A stretch of 64,000 nt of DNA, taken from Cannabis sativa (Eukaryota > Streptophyta > Magnoliopsida > Rosales > Cannabaceae). Numbering within the stretch: position 1 is the stretch's first letter; each line of letters opens with the position of its first letter. A program made the position numbers and the translations under genes. The notes beneath the pieces are model-generated. The model saw nothing but the letters and a program-made list of their open reading frames with translations, was not told the DNA's origin and did not search any database. Below are positions 1 to 11,811 of the stretch, piece by piece. The DNA lies in NCBI RefSeq assembly GCF_029168945.1, contig NC_083602.1:29685323-29749322 (forward strand). The letters are read 5' to 3'.

Positions 1-334
1 GGCTGTAGCTTTACAAAGCGCTTAAATATAGAATCTCTATGCAGCAGTATGAATCCATGGTTACCCACCACTGGCACAGGAGCTGGTGGTAACACTTGCT
101 CTACAGGAGGTGCTGTTGTTGGTTGCCTCAATCGACGTAATTCTTCTTCTTGACAAAGTATGATACCTTGCATTTCTTGAAATATCTGTTGCAAGTCAGT
201 GGGGGATTAGCTTTGCCAACCCCCGCATTATCCCCCAGATTCTACGGAGGCACAGGCGGTGTTGGTGGATTGGTTTGGTCTACAGCAGGCTCTACTTGCC
301 CGCCATGTGGTCTAAATAATTGTGGCGGGTCCAT
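1..334 (-). pseudogene. Ty3/gypsy gag, N-terminal part, broken, runs off the left edge
   Basis: Read on the minus strand, an ATG at 334-332 opens a Pro/Gln-rich N-terminus (MDPPQLFRPHGG...) that soon meets a stop. A shifted frame then gives a helical Gln/Glu/Arg-rich stretch, a Pro/Val linker and an ending around FKRFVKLQP. That order resembles the start of plant Ty3 chromovirus (Tekay/CRM-type) gag, where a flexible N-terminus precedes a 'RF...PP.F.G' segment. It sits about 315 bases downstream of the PBS at 650-661, as expected for the first gene of a minus-strand element. The rest lies outside the window. At least one frameshift or stop makes it non-functional. The lineage is inferred from layout and short similarity only. 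Confidence 0.55.
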
Positions 335-649
335 TTTCACAAATAACCCTGTAATTAATAACATCGACAAGTCAAACACCAATGCCACACTTATGCACTT
401 ATTGCCTTTAAACCCTAACTCAACTATTTCATCTCATATAAATAAACATTTATAAATTTAATGCACTAAAAATAGTTTCATATCACATACTAAATGCTCA
501 CGTATTGCCTAAAATGGAAAGCGGTAAATACATAATCACATAAGCAGTTAAGCATTTACTCTCAACACTTACTACACCACAAGCCGAGCTTGTCTCTGAC
601 AATGATTGTACATGTTCAACCGATTTACAGGAAGTTTAAGAACCTTAGC
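335..649 (-). other. 5' leader between PBS and gag of the left-edge Ty3 element
   Basis: This non-coding stretch lies between the primer-binding site and the gag start on the minus strand. I see no reading frame or repeat in it. Its place makes it the untranslated leader of the same retroelement. Confidence 0.5.
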
Positions 650-661
650 GCTCTGATACCA
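650..661 (-). other. Primer-binding site, initiator-Met tRNA type
   Basis: The minus strand reads TGGTATCAGAGC, the standard plant retrotransposon primer-binding sequence complementary to the 3' end of initiator methionine tRNA. It lies 3 bases inside the LTR that ends at 665, which fixes the orientation and the internal LTR edge. Confidence 0.9.
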
Positions 662-664
662 AAC

Positions 665-3036
665 TGTGATGCCCTAACAATTAGGCACACTACGAAAACC
701 ATTAATAAAACACTAATCTCTCTAATCTGGGATTACTAGAAAGATAAAAGCGAGAAAACTTAAACTTTAACTGTAACAGAATGAAAATATAATTTCTAAC
801 AATTTTTAACTTTATAAACAAACCAAAAAGTTACATGACAGGAAATCCCGTAAAACCTTCACAAAATATTACAAGTTAATTTACGTGTCGACCTAAGCGG
901 CCAAAATTGAGATTACAAAATACAATCACTGATAGACCCAACCGGCTTAGTCTAGTGTGGCTCGAACATGTACAAGCATCACCAAGCTCTCGTACTCATG
1001 GCTGATCATAGACTGATTTACCCTTTCCTGCACAGTAGAGGACCCGTGAGCCAAGTCGAGCAAGACATTATAAATATCAATAATCACAATATACATTTCA
1101 CATGTATAGTAATAATGCCATTACACTTAATGTCTATTTGATATAGACTTGCGTGTTACGCTCACACGCCTATTTACATTTATGTGGCATAGACCCACGT
1201 GTTACGCTCACACTTTTATTTATAATAAGGCCTTAGAACAGTTCATCTCGGTTCTAATTGCTGAGTCCAACCAAATTATGCTTTCAGTGCATAATTCTTT
1301 AAATCAATATATAAATAATGGCATAGGATTTAAAAATCAATAATAACTAGGGTAATAACCCTAGACCATATAACCGCTCACTTTCGGGTAATAATCCTAA
1401 TCCGGGTTCTTAAATTAATCACAATTATAATATTCAACATGGGTGCCAATGCGCTTAACTCTACGTACTAACTACTTTCTTACCTATTGTTCCGAGTACG
1501 TGGAGATTCCAAATCTCCGGGTGCTCCTGATCAAGTGTCAGTAATCCTAGTCACAATTTTTGGGATTCACATAATAGGGTTAATCCCTAAATCCATTCTT
1601 ACATAATTATAAAATTGACAATCAAATTCAAATAAATACATAAATCTCGGAATGAGCTTTCTAATGATACTCGAAACACCTAAATCGGAGTCCCGATCAC
1701 TAAGTTATGAGCATTCAAATAATGCATTTGAAACTGCCCAGAACCACAAGGCGGGTCGCAGCACTCCCCATACGAGTCGCGGCACCATGGTTGAAAACCT
1801 AGGATTTACAAGGGGGCAGGTTGCAGTGCCCAATGAGTTGGGCTGCAGCGCCTAGGTTCCATACCCAGAAAACCCCAAACAACCACACGATTTCAACCCA
1901 ATATGCACAAAAATCTCAACCAAAACATGCATACACTTCAAATTCATACTCCACTTATTGCAACTATCATAACAGAGAATTAAAACACATAAATCAAGCT
2001 TTAATCCTCAACAGAACATGCATCAAAAATTAGATTCACCAACAATCAAAGTAAGCTCAAACTTGAGCTAAAACTCAACATAACTTCCATTTAAGATCTT
2101 GATCACAAAAACCATAAACTTAAGCTTGAAAATAACTATAATTTTAGAGCTGCAAATCAAATTAGAAACACCAATACAACCCTAAAATTCTCTCAAAAAC
2201 ACACCACAAAGCAATCTACTCCATCCTACTAACCAATTCAAGCATAAAATAACTTATTTGAACATAATCTAAGCAACATGCATTCAAGAATATACACCAT
2301 GGAAAAATACATATCTTAAGCTTCACTAAATGCAGAATTCAACAAAGAAAAAATCAAGATGTTACCCCAATATGCAAGCCTCCAAAGTGCCAACAAGAAT
2401 CACTTCAAGATCACCTCCAATTTCAAGTAATTTTCTCAAATCAAAAGCTTCGAAGAGATGAGTAAAAGAGAGGGGGAGGGGGTTTGGCCAAGTGCAAGAA
2501 AAACCAGAAATGAATTTCTTTCTATTTTTTCCAAAAAAATCTCATTTTGTTGAAAGTAAAACAAATGGTCAAAAATACAAAAATGCCCCTATGGCCATTA
2601 TATCACATAAGCATAACTCAAGGGCAAATATGTCATTCTATCACATTCCACACCAATAATTTTTCAGATTATTCAATCATTAATAAAATTCCAAAATAAA
2701 ACCCTAAAAATGTATTTCGGCCCCGAACCCAGTTCGGTCCAAAATACCTGATTGTGAGTATACCACGCCGACTTGCCAAAAAACACATGTACAAGTATAA
2801 AGCAAGTATACTATATATTAATATAGTTCATGAGCACGCTATAACATTAAAATTGAATTTTTACACTTCTCGGGTCAAAATTACGAAAATACCCCTGGCT
2901 CACCAACAGGGTCTTAACATGTCATTTATGAGTATAATTGACACATATTAAATTATATAATAATATATTTTCACAATAATACACATTTAACTAGTTAGGG
3001 TTCGCTAATCCGTTTTCTTAATCTTAGGGTATTACA
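665..3036 (-). repeat. 5' LTR (about 2.37 kb) of a minus-strand Ty3 element
   Basis: On the minus strand the LTR starts TGTAATACCCTAAG at 3036 and ends GGGCATCACA at 665, next to the PBS. TG...CA ends, large size and TGTAA.ACCC-like start match the chromovirus-type LTRs at 12245, 42416, 47535 and 52409, although it is a separate family. It holds a short tandem duplication near 1140-1225 around GTGTTACGCTCACAC. The short open frames inside it have no protein similarity I can recognise. The duplicated target on the gag side lies outside the window, so it cannot be checked. Confidence 0.8.
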
Positions 3037-3145
3037 TGTCGTGACCCATATGCCCTCTACTAGGGTTAGGCAAGCCACACAACTATGCCAACAGCAACCC
3101 CAGCCAAGAGAAAGCAAAACTGAATCCTAGGCGACTAGGCGTAAG
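3037..3145. other. Short older sequence between two elements
   Basis: About 109 bases lie between the end of the left LTR (3036) and the start of the Tat element (3146). The last five bases, GTAAG, are the target duplication of the Tat insertion. I recognise nothing else in it. Confidence 0.4.
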
Positions 3146-3931
3146 TGTTATACCTGAAATTCAGTTGGAGGACACGTGTCAAGATAAAGTGAATGTGAAT
3201 CAGTGCAATATCTTTTTATGGAATAACTCATTAATTACGTAAGTATGAGAGTATATTTGCAACCCGCTGACTGTAAGGTCTTAGGCGAGGAATTAATGTA
3301 CAAACTGGCACTTAGTGTATTAACGAGAAATAATATGTTGCTAAAGGTAAATAGCGAGGTACCGAAGAAGAGTGACACATACCTTAGCTTGCAATAAGTA
3401 AAATAAGTGTAAAAGTCGGATCGGCTCGAAGAACAAGTATGCGAGATGACCATCTCGCTATGAGGAGAATTCCTATAGTTTCATCCAACACACAGGAGCG
3501 AGGCTCATAACCCTGGCAAGTCACTAGATTTCTTTATACCTGCGATCGATGTAAGACATACATTGTCGACCTTGGAAAGAAGAATGGTCCCAGTTCACTA
3601 TTGGGATCACTATATGTAATCAGATCCCACGATTTTAGGGATAATGGCTATAAACATATTCTGGTCAACTTTGTAATTAACTACCCACTATGTAATTATA
3701 AATAGTGGTAAACAATCTCAAAAAAGGGGGACGAAAAAACTCATATGAAAGAGGCCCTAAAAAAATACTCAGAAATCTGAATAAGATTGACTCGTGGACT
3801 ACGTAGAATTTTAACTGCAAAACCACGTAAAAAACCCTATGTTCATATATTATTTTCTATAGCTTTTATTTTTTCTGTATGGAATTATTACCATGAGGCT
3901 CAAATTTTGTTAACAAAAATTTGCGTTAACA
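3146..3931 (+). repeat. 5' LTR of Tat element 1
   Basis: Starts TGTTATACC and ends GCGTTAACA. It aligns along its length with 11827-12244 plus 14561-15064. A TATAAATAG box at 3697-3705 is conserved in the other LTR near 14828 and marks a plus-strand retroelement promoter. Relative to the 3' copy it lacks about 136 bp just after GGGATCACTATA. Confidence 0.92.
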
Positions 3932-3934
3932 GTT

Positions 3935-3952
3935 TGGTGCTTTCACTGAGAG
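3935..3952 (+). other. Primer-binding site of Tat element 1
   Basis: TGGTGCTTTCACTGAGAG follows the LTR end after three bases. Nearly the same 18-mer occurs on the minus strand at 39909-39926 beside the LTR of Tat element 2, so it is a shared primer site of these families. I cannot name the tRNA with confidence. Confidence 0.75.
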
Positions 3953-4012
3953 CCTCTGTTAAAAAGCTTCAAAAAAAACCCTGCCTTCTTTTAAAGAAAA
4001 ACCTTTTCCTTC

Positions 4013-5654
4013 ATGGCTGAAAATCCAGAGAATATTAACACCCCACATGAGAAAACTAACCATCGTTTTGAAAAAGATCCCATGGGCTCCAGAATATCTA
4101 CCAATTCGCAGTCTAGAAGTACTACCCGTTCCAGGAGGGCTCAACCTGAGGGTAGCCCCAGTGCTCGGACCACACATCCCCGAAGAACTTAAACCAACGT
4201 TGGTCCTAGTACGTGAACAACCCGCTCGAGGAGAACTCACCGTGGAAATGGTCAGAATCCCAGGACGAGGGATGAAGAGCTCAACCGTGGAGGTGCCCAA
4301 TCTGTGGGAGAAAGAACTTATGAAATGGAAAGTTGCTGCCTGAGACATCGTTTGGAAGAGGGCCAACATCGAAACACTGAGTTAGAACGTGAGGCAGCCT
4401 CAGCCAGGGTGGCGCAGGGGACAAACGCTCAAAATCAACCTGAATTTAGAGTGAGAAGACCATGAGGCCAACCTCGTGGCTCACAAACCAGAAGACAGGG
4501 AAAGGCCCAGGAAGAACAACCCGGGGAAAATGAGAAACCCCCTAAGAATCAAGATGAACAGCGAGAAAGGAGACAATCAGAAACTGATGAACGAGAAATC
4601 CCTCATGAAAATGAGGAGGATCTTGGAACTTAACCGGGATAACGGAGATCACTTGCCAGGAATCACCAACGTTCTTCCCAAACCTATAGAGCGAGGACTC
4701 GTACGTACCCTAATGGGGGAAATACGACAAACCGCTCTCAGGAGGAAAGAACAAAGCGTGAAGAAGCAAGTGTGACTTCGAGGTGATCTAGAACCCATAG
4801 CCGATCAACTCAAAGAGGAGAAAGTACTCAGCGAGCTAATGATCGGGAAAGTATGGGAACCAGTAAATCCACGAGCCACTTAAAGACAAAGTCTATGAGT
4901 AGGACGCAGTCTATGAGTAAGACGAGATCTGCCATCAATTACTCCTAGTTAGATCTGCAAGAGCACTTGAATCGGAAATAACCTGACCTTCGCCAATAGC
5001 TTGGTCCAAAGCAAGAGGATCCAATCCAATTGCGGATAAACGAGCTAGAGAACAAGTTCAGGAGATATCAAGTGGGGGAATTAGGGAAATCATCTGGATA
5101 TGACTCTGACGAGGAGCTTGAGCCGTATCACCCATATATTATGAATACCCCTTTTCCTTCAGGATTCAAAAACCCGCATGTCTCGTCCTATGACGGAACC
5201 ACAGATCTGGTCTCGCATTTGAATAACTTTAACACGATAATGCGAGCGAGTAACGTGACGAACAATTTATGCTGTATTTTTCCCCACCTCGCTTATTGGA
5301 GCAGTGAGTAGCTGGTTTAACAAGTTTACTCATCATTCAATAACTTCCTAGGAGCAGTTGTCCAGGGATAGGTGACCCGAAGTGGCCTCGCTAACCAATA
5401 TAAAGCAGCAGCCTGGAAAAACACTTAAGGCTTACTTAATTCGTTCTAGCATGGCTGTTGCTAGGATTAGAAATTTGGATGACAGCAAGCAACTTACAGC
5501 CCTTCAGGCGGGGATCTCCACTAATCCATTAACAGTGGGGGGCGAGTTGTGTGATGATTTACAAGGACATCCGGTAAGAAACATCACTGACTTCAACGAG
5601 AGGGCTCAGGTGTTTGTTCAAAAGGAAAAAGCCCGAAAGGAAATGAACTTTTGA
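4013..5654 (+). pseudogene. Tat gag, N-terminal and capsid part, broken
   Basis: An ATG at 4013 begins MAENPENINTP. Arg/Ser/Glu-rich fragments follow in several frames to about 5000, typical of the charged N-terminus of Tat gag. From about 5030 the capsid (retrotrans_gag) region is readable in pieces: a 'FKNPHVSSYDGTTDLVSHL' block, then after a frameshift 'LTNIKQQPGKTLKAYL...' and 'LQAGISTNPL', ending '[17 protein letters not shown]'. These match the usual order of this capsid domain. Several stops and frameshifts break it. The frame then shifts into the segment starting at 5651. Confidence 0.85.
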
Positions 5655-6886
5655 AGACAAGCTCAGGAGGTAAACCCAGCAATGTTTCAACAGGAACTGC
5701 TTCCTCGAGAATTGATAACTCGGGGGCTTCTGGTCTGAAAAGAAAGGATAGAATTAAGGAACCGTCGAAGGATAGAAAGAAACAAAAGAAGCATGACAAA
5801 TACGTGCCAGTGTATACTATTTACACCGAGCTTAATGAAACTCGAGAAAATATTTACCTCGCACATGAGGAGAAGGTAGCCTTCGGTAAACCTGAGCCTA
5901 TGAGGAATTCGAGGAGGAAAATAGATCCTAACAAATATTGTAAATTCCATAAAGATATTGGGCATACGACCGGCAAATTTTGCCAATTAAAAGATGAGAT
6001 AGAAAGTCTCATCGCTCGAGGCCATCTCAAACAATATGTGAAAAGACAGGGCCAGGGATACAACCAGCCCAGTCAGCCTAATAACCCAAACAAGCGGGGG
6101 TTACAACCTATTCCTGTGGAAGGAGAAGACATCTTGGTTATTTCGGGAGGGTCGCATATCGCAGGGGAAAGCAATAACGCTCAGAAAAGATATGTGAAGG
6201 AGATAAAGAAGGAGCAGTCAGTCTTTGCCCCAGAACCTTCCAAGAAGGTGAAAACCAAGCAACCCCCCATTACATTCACAGAGGAAGACGAGAAGAATGT
6301 GAGATATCCTCACGTCGATCCGCTGGTCATAACCATTCAACTCGCCAATAAGAGGATCAAGAGAGTGTTAGTAGACAGTGGGAGCTCGGTAAATATCATT
6401 TATGAGGAGACTCTAAAGAAAATGGGGCTCGAAAAAAAGGCCAAATTAAGACCTTGTATGGTGAAGCTTTGCGGGTTCATCGAACACAGCATCGCTAGCC
6501 TTGGCATAATCGAGCTCACATTAACTTTAGGCGAGGCACCTTTAACTGCTACTATTATGGAAGACTTCTTGGTTGTCGACCTGCCCTCAGCTTTCAACAT
6601 ATTGTTGGGTCGTTCAGCACTGATCGTACTATGGGCAGTCAGTTCGATCAAGCACCTATCTTTAAAATTCCAAACACCAGATGGCATGGGAGTGGTGTGT
6701 GGTGACCAGGTGTTGGCTCCCAATTGCTATCGCATAGAGTTGCAGCATAGAAAGGTCGGTCATCAGTTAGTGGCAATCTTGGCAGGAGAAAAAAACGAGA
6801 TGAAAGATGAAGATTTTAATCCCCGAGTTCAAGATGAAAGAAACCTGCTACAACCAATTGAAGAATTGGAAGAGGTTATTTTTTGA
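5651..6886 (+). pseudogene. Tat gag C-terminus fused to aspartic protease, 411-codon open segment
   Basis: This is the longest uninterrupted frame in Tat element 1. It opens at TTG rather than ATG, so it is an internal piece of gag-pol and not a free-standing gene. Codons about 95-140 carry the Tat gag C-terminal block ([16 protein letters not shown], then [14 protein letters not shown]), a single Cys/His-rich motif. After a charged linker, codons about 215-345 form the retropepsin-like protease with the active-site motif LVDSGSS (Asp-Ser-Gly) and a downstream [10 protein letters not shown] block close to the usual 'yN.ilGR..L' signature. The protease therefore still looks complete although its flanks are broken. 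It would cleave the element's own polyprotein. Confidence 0.85.
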
Positions 6887-7014
6887 CACAGGAAATCCCA
6901 CAAAATGTGTATACATTGGGAAGAACCTGGACGAGCAGCTCAAATAGCAATTAATAAGCTTTTTGAAGGCAAACCAGGATCAATTCGCCTAGAGTCATGG
7001 GGATATGATAGGGA

Positions 7015-8351
7015 TCGACCCTAAGATTATCTGCCATCACTTAAATGTTGATCCAAAGTACCCGGCAAAAAGACAAAAAAGGAGGCCGCTGGATTTCGAG
7101 AGGCAAGGGGCATTAAAATAGGAAGTTGACAAGTTGTTAGTCGATGATTTTTTAAGCGAGGTGTTTTATCCCTCGTGGATAGCCAATCCTGTTCTCGTCC
7201 CGAAACCTAACAAAACTTGGACAACTTGTATTGACTTCTCCAATCTGAATAAGGCGTGCCCAAAAGACTGTTTTCTACTTCCTAGGATCAACTAGTTAGT
7301 GGATGCAACTGCTGGGCACGAGCTTATGTCATTTATGGATGCATATTCTGGATATAACCAGATAAAAATTTACGTCCCAGATCAAGAACATACAAGCTTC
7401 GTAACAAACATGGGACTCTATTGTTATAAAATCATGCCGTTCAGACTGAAGAACATTGTGGCAACGTATCAACGACTAGTAAACGAAATGTTCGCAATCC
7501 AAATAGGGCAAAACATGGAGGTTTACGTCGATGATATGTTGGTGAAATTGATAAAGAGTAAGGATCATACCTCAGACCTCGCGGAATGCTTTAAAATATT
7601 AAAAAAGTATAACATGAAGCTAAACCCAAAAAAATGTTCCTTTAGAGTCTCCTCAGGAAATTTTTTTGGATTCATAGTTAAGGAGAGAGGTATTGAGGCA
7701 AATCTTGAAAAATCAAGGCATTAATAGACATTCCATCCCCAACAAAGCCTAAGGAAGTACAGGCCCTGACAGGATGAATGGCGGCACTTAACAGGTTCAT
7801 TTTAAAGTCAACTGATAAGTGTGTGCCATTCTTCAACATATTGCGAGGCAACAAAAAGTTTGAGTGGACAAAATAGTGCTAAGAAGCCTTTCAGAGCATA
7901 AAATGGCATCTCCTAACGCCTCCAATTTTGGCAAAACCACTAACTAGAGAGACATTATTTTTTTTATTTAACCATCTCGGAATATGCTATTAGTGCAGCT
8001 ATAGTGCGAGAAGAGTGCAAGCACCAGCAATCTATTTACTACGTAAGTAAGAGGTTACTAGGGGCAGAATCCAAATATCCCCTTTTAAAAAAACTCGTGT
8101 TGTGCCTAGTCCATGTGCCTCCCAAACTACGGCCATACTTCCAGGCTCACCCCATAAAAGTGTTAACCAATTAGCCCTTGAGACAAGTTTTATGAAAACC
8201 ACATGCTTCTGGAAGATTGATAAAATGGTCGATTGAACTAAGGCAGTTCGACATAACATACCATCCTTGAACATCCAGCAAGGGCCAAGCTTTAGCTGAC
8301 TTCTTGATAGAAGGTATAACTCCAGAAGAAATTCCACCTGATTAGCGAGAC
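7015..8351 (+). pseudogene. Tat reverse transcriptase and first RNase H, broken
   Basis: From about 7045 the frame reads the RT N-terminus (HHLNVDPKYPAKRQKRRP), then fingers and palm with 'FMDAYSGYNQI' and the catalytic 'YVDDMLV' at about 7528-7548. In-frame stops occur at about 7119 and 7293, and the longest open piece is 7299-7724. From about 7740 a frameshifted stretch shows the connection and first RNase H (EVQALTG, KKFEWT, and later QALADFLIE at about 8290-8315), again with stops. The enzyme would copy element RNA into DNA in the virus-like particle. It is not translatable as one protein here. Confidence 0.88.
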
Positions 8352-8770
8352 GTGGAAACCTGGAAGTTCTATGTGGATGGCGCATCCAACGAACAAGGTT
8401 CGAGTGCAGGGGTAATATTAATATCGTCGGAAGGCTTTAAGTTTCACTATGCTCTGAGGTTCCAATTTGACGCATCAAATAACGAGGCTGAGTATGAAGC
8501 CTTGATCCCCGGCTTAAAGATAGCAGAGGCCTTGAAAGTTAAAAATGTCATTTGTCATAGTGATTCATAGCTGATCGTGAACCAGGTCCTCGGGGAATAC
8601 CAGGTCAAAGGCTTAAAAATGGCGAAGTATTTAGAGAAAGTTCAGAAGAACTTGGAAAGATTCGATTACTTTAAAATCGAACACATTTCGAGAGAACAAA
8701 ACTCCAACACCGATGCCTTAGCAAAGCTGGCCTCGCAGAATGACCTGGATGAACTAAATCTTGTTCTGGT
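8352..8770 (+). pseudogene. Second (Tat-specific) RNase H domain
   Basis: The frame reads WKFYVDGASNEQGSSAGVIL, then NNEAEYEALIPGLKIA, then VICHSDS, a stop at 8568-8570, and afterwards LIVNQVLGEYQVKG...NSNTDALAKLAS. The D..E..D..D pattern (DGAS, AEYEAL, HSDS, NTDALAKLAS) matches the additional 'archaeal/plant-type' RNase H known only from Tat-lineage Ty3 elements. It lies straight after the first RNase H and before integrase. One in-frame stop breaks it. The presence of this domain is the main reason for the Tat assignment. Confidence 0.88.
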
Positions 8771-8879
8771 AGAGATGCTGAGCAAGCCAAGTATATGTGA
8801 AACTGAAGACATCGAGATGATAGATAGCTCTCCAACATGGATGATACCTATTATTAATTATTTACTCGATGGGCGACTT

Positions 8880-10075
8880 CCAAATGACAAAAACGAGGCG
8901 CGAAAACTATTGTATTCAGTGCCTTGCTACACAATGATCGAAGGCAAACTATATAAAAGAGGGTATTCAATAACCCTACTTTGGTGTGTTCTCCCCGCAG
9001 AAGCAAACAAAATCATTAGAGAAACTCATGAAGGCTTCTGTGGGGATCATGCGGGTTGGCAAAGTCTGTCTAGAAAGATCATTAGACAAAGATATTACTG
9101 GCCAACGATCAATAAGGACACACATAAGTTTGTCAAGAATTGTGATAAGTGTCAAAGGTTTTCACATATACCACGCGTACCGCCAACAGAACTTAGAATG
9201 ATGACCTCGCCCTACCCATTCGCTAATGGGGGATCGATCTAATTGTGGCATTACCCGCTGGGCGAGGTGGAGCTAAGTAAGCAGTAGTAGCAGTCGACTT
9301 CTTCACTAAATGGACGGAGGTCGAGCCCCTCGTCTCCATAACCTGCAACAAAGTCCCTTACTTTGTTGTCAAGAACATTATCTATAGGTTTGGAATTCCC
9401 ATGAAGATAGATCAAATAATGGAACACAATTCGATGGCGACTTGTTCACTGAATTCTGCGAGAGGAATACAATTATTAAAAGCTTCTCGTCAGTATCCAG
9501 GCCTCAGGCAAATGGACAAGTAAAAATCGTCAATAAAACCCTAAAGGATACTATCAAGATGAAGTTAGACGCTGCCAAAGGCTGATGGGTTGACAAGCTA
9601 CCTCAGGTACTCTAGGCCCACAGAACTACCGAGAAGACAGCCACGAGACACACTCCTTTCTCACTAGCATTTGGCTCGGAAGCAATGCTGCCTGTTGAAG
9701 TGAACATACCGACTCACAGAAGAGAGTTTTATAATCAAGAAGAAAACCATGAACTTTTAAAATTGTCGTTGGATCTACTTGAGAAAAAACGAGTTGAGTC
9801 GCAAATCACCAACGCCGCATACCAACACCGAGTCACAAGATACTTCAACAAAAAAGTCAAGAAAAGCCTATTCAATGTTGGAGACTCTATATTAAGACAG
9901 TCTTTGCAAATACGAGAGATGCATCAGCAGGAGTGTTCGACCCGAACTGGAAGGGTCCATATGTCATCATAGCAGTAGTTGGAGTTGGAGTATATAAATT
10001 GGCTTGACTTGATGGCTGGCTAATAAAGAACTACTAGAACGTAGAACATTTGTGACCCTACTATCAATAAATAAA
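8880..10075 (+). pseudogene. Tat integrase, broken
   Basis: An HHCC zinc-binding N-terminus is visible as THEGFCGDHAG...YYWPTINKD...KNCDKCQRF (about 9022-9160). A stop at 9240-9242 follows. The core continues in shifted frames: AVDFFTKWTEVEPL (first catalytic Asp, about 9296), a damaged second-Asp region near 9410-9440 with a frameshift, and a 'SRPQANGQVKIVNK' block near 9500-9535 where the catalytic Glu normally stands. The C-terminal part is open at 9685-9972 (FGSEAMLPVEV, then a basic region, VGDSILR). Integrase would insert the cDNA; this copy cannot. Confidence 0.88.
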
Positions 10076-11264
10076 TGATGTAACTCCCATTACTGATGTA
10101 AACTTTTAAACTTCAGTTACGAATAAAGAGAATCATTTATAATAACTAATTACAAAGTTTCATTCTTTAAAAATTACTTAAGGGGCATTTATGTATGATT
10201 AATCGGAATTCATCTGGAAATACATTGTATAATGAAAACCTGTCATTTCAATTTTTTTTTAATTCAAAGGTTCTCGACTAAACCTCTTTGACGAAAGTGG
10301 AGTCGAACCGTTATAACTCCCTGACCAAACATTTTTGACGAGAAAGGGGTCGAATCATTATAACACCTTGATCAAACCTTTTTGACGAAGAAGGGATCAA
10401 ACAACTACAATTTTTGATTTATAACCTATCTGACGGGAGAGAAAAATCAAAAGTTATAACTCGCGTATAAAACTGAATACTAACGATTCTCGCGAGCTAG
10501 GAAAGTACTAAACGAGGCATCACGACGCCTTGATAGAAGTACTTAAATCTAGAAAATGGATAGATAATATAACTATTCATACAAGCAAATTAAAATATAC
10601 AAAGTGATAAAATCCTAAAAGTATATTTAAGTTTGCTTAAGGCAGATTATAACTGCAATTGCGAGGCAGAATTGAGAATCGCTCAAAAATCATAAAGTTT
10701 AGTAGATTACTAACTACTTAAACAGGAAGATTACGAGCAATGGAAAAACCCAAAAGTAGTGTACATTTGATCAAAATATAGTTGTTTACATTGTGAATAA
10801 AAACGCAAGCAAATACAATTGTATTATGTTTGAATAAAAATAGTACGAGACATTTAAGATAAGAAAAACCTAAGACTGGTTATAAACTTGTCTTTACAAA
10901 AATACAACTAGGGGCAAACCATTAAGTCATTCTCCTAAACAAAGGATGAGAGGGGGAGCCGATGAACTCGAGAAATACAGTCTACACGTAGCTCGGAGAA
11001 AGACCGACTACACATAGCTTGAGAAAGACCGGCTACACGTAGAGAGCCTTGATCTCTGCACATACCTCTTTCCCCTCATCATCAGAGGATCCCATTTCCT
11101 GAAGCCGAGATCTTTTTCCCAACCTCAGGAAATTTCTCAACACTGGAGAGAGGTTGACGCAAAGATCTCCTACCACAGGTTAGGGTCTTGGGTTGGTTGG
11201 ATTCTTTGGTAGAAACCATACCAACTTCCTTCCTAGATCCACCTGAAACCATGCCAATTTCCCT
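10076..11264 (+). other. Post-integrase non-coding region of Tat element 1
   Basis: Between the end of pol and the antisense ORF I see no sense-strand frame. A degenerate tandem repeat occupies 10281-10462. A G-rich run (TTAAGGGGCA) at about 10168-10177 resembles the PPT at 11812-11826 and may be an internal second polypurine tract. Antisense fragments continuing the ORF at 11265-11510 may reach into about 10900, with many stops. Long 3' regions of this sort are usual in Tat elements. Confidence 0.5.
10281..10462. repeat. Degenerate tandem repeat, about 4 copies of about 47 bp
   Basis: Each unit begins with a form of AACCTNTTTGACGA followed by a purine-rich block and TCGAA or TCAAA; starts lie near 10281, 10327, 10374 and 10421. 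Copies have diverged. Tandem arrays in the region between pol and the 3' LTR are common in Tat elements. Confidence 0.65.
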
Positions 11265-11510
11265 CTAAAATTCTTCATCAGCCTGAGGAGGACCTTTGAG
11301 ATCACTCACAAGATCTATACCCTCTAGGATCACTTGTGAGGATCGGCCATGGCAGGCTACGGGGTTCCCCTGGTTTGGATTGGTCAGAAGCTCCTCAGCC
11401 TTGGAATCTATTGTTCCAGCTCCAGCTAAGGCTTGAAGTCTGTAGGAACAAATGGAAAATTGTTGGTGCATCTGGGTATTATGAGTTTTGAAGGATAAAC
11501 TTCTGATCAC
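11265..11510 (-). pseudogene. Antisense accessory ORF of Tat element 1, 81-codon remnant
   Basis: The ORF runs opposite to gag-pol, starts MIRSLSFKTHNTQMHQQ and ends GPPQADEEF. I find no known domain. About 100 bases upstream on its own strand is a TATA-like site (11609-11615) followed by a CT-rich leader. Extra antisense ORFs between pol and the 3' LTR are known from Tat-lineage elements, and the place and strand fit that. Whether this piece is the true N-terminus or just a surviving open segment is not clear; beyond the stop, the continuing antisense sequence is full of stops. Confidence 0.45.
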
Positions 11511-11608
11511 GAAAGAGACTTTTTGGCAGGAAGGATATAATCCAATCTGAAAATGGATTTCACTAAAGAAGCCAGAGGTTTATGAAAAATGACAAGCTTG
11601 AGCTGTCG

Positions 11609-11615
11609 TTTTATA
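11609..11615 (-). promoter_or_regulatory. TATA-like box for the antisense ORF
   Basis: The minus strand reads TATAAAA, followed downstream by a pyrimidine-rich leader and the ORF at 11510. Similar TATA-like sites on the strand of the accessory ORF are seen at 34525-34531 and, more weakly, at 51683-51690. Function is inferred from sequence and place only. Confidence 0.35.
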
Positions 11616-11811
11616 CACGAAGTTCATTGACAAGAAAGCCAAAGATTGAGAAATATAACAGTTGGAAGTTGTGCAAAATATGAAGAGACGATTCATAATG
11701 ACTCTTGAAATCGTATAACTGCCAGAATTAAAGGATGCATTTTTTCAAGAAAAGATCCTGACGAAAACGCCATCTGTAATTATTAAAAAGCTCTTTTTAC
11801 TAAAAAAGAAC

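Noticed and set aside
150..455. 101-codon plus-strand frame at the left edge
   Set aside because: It is the opposite strand of the gag remnant and leader of the minus-strand Ty3 element.
650..661. tRNA-like sequence GGTATCAGAGC
   Set aside because: Only 12 bases complementary to the tRNA 3' end and placed next to an LTR; it is a primer-binding site, not a tRNA gene. The same holds for 30099-30118.
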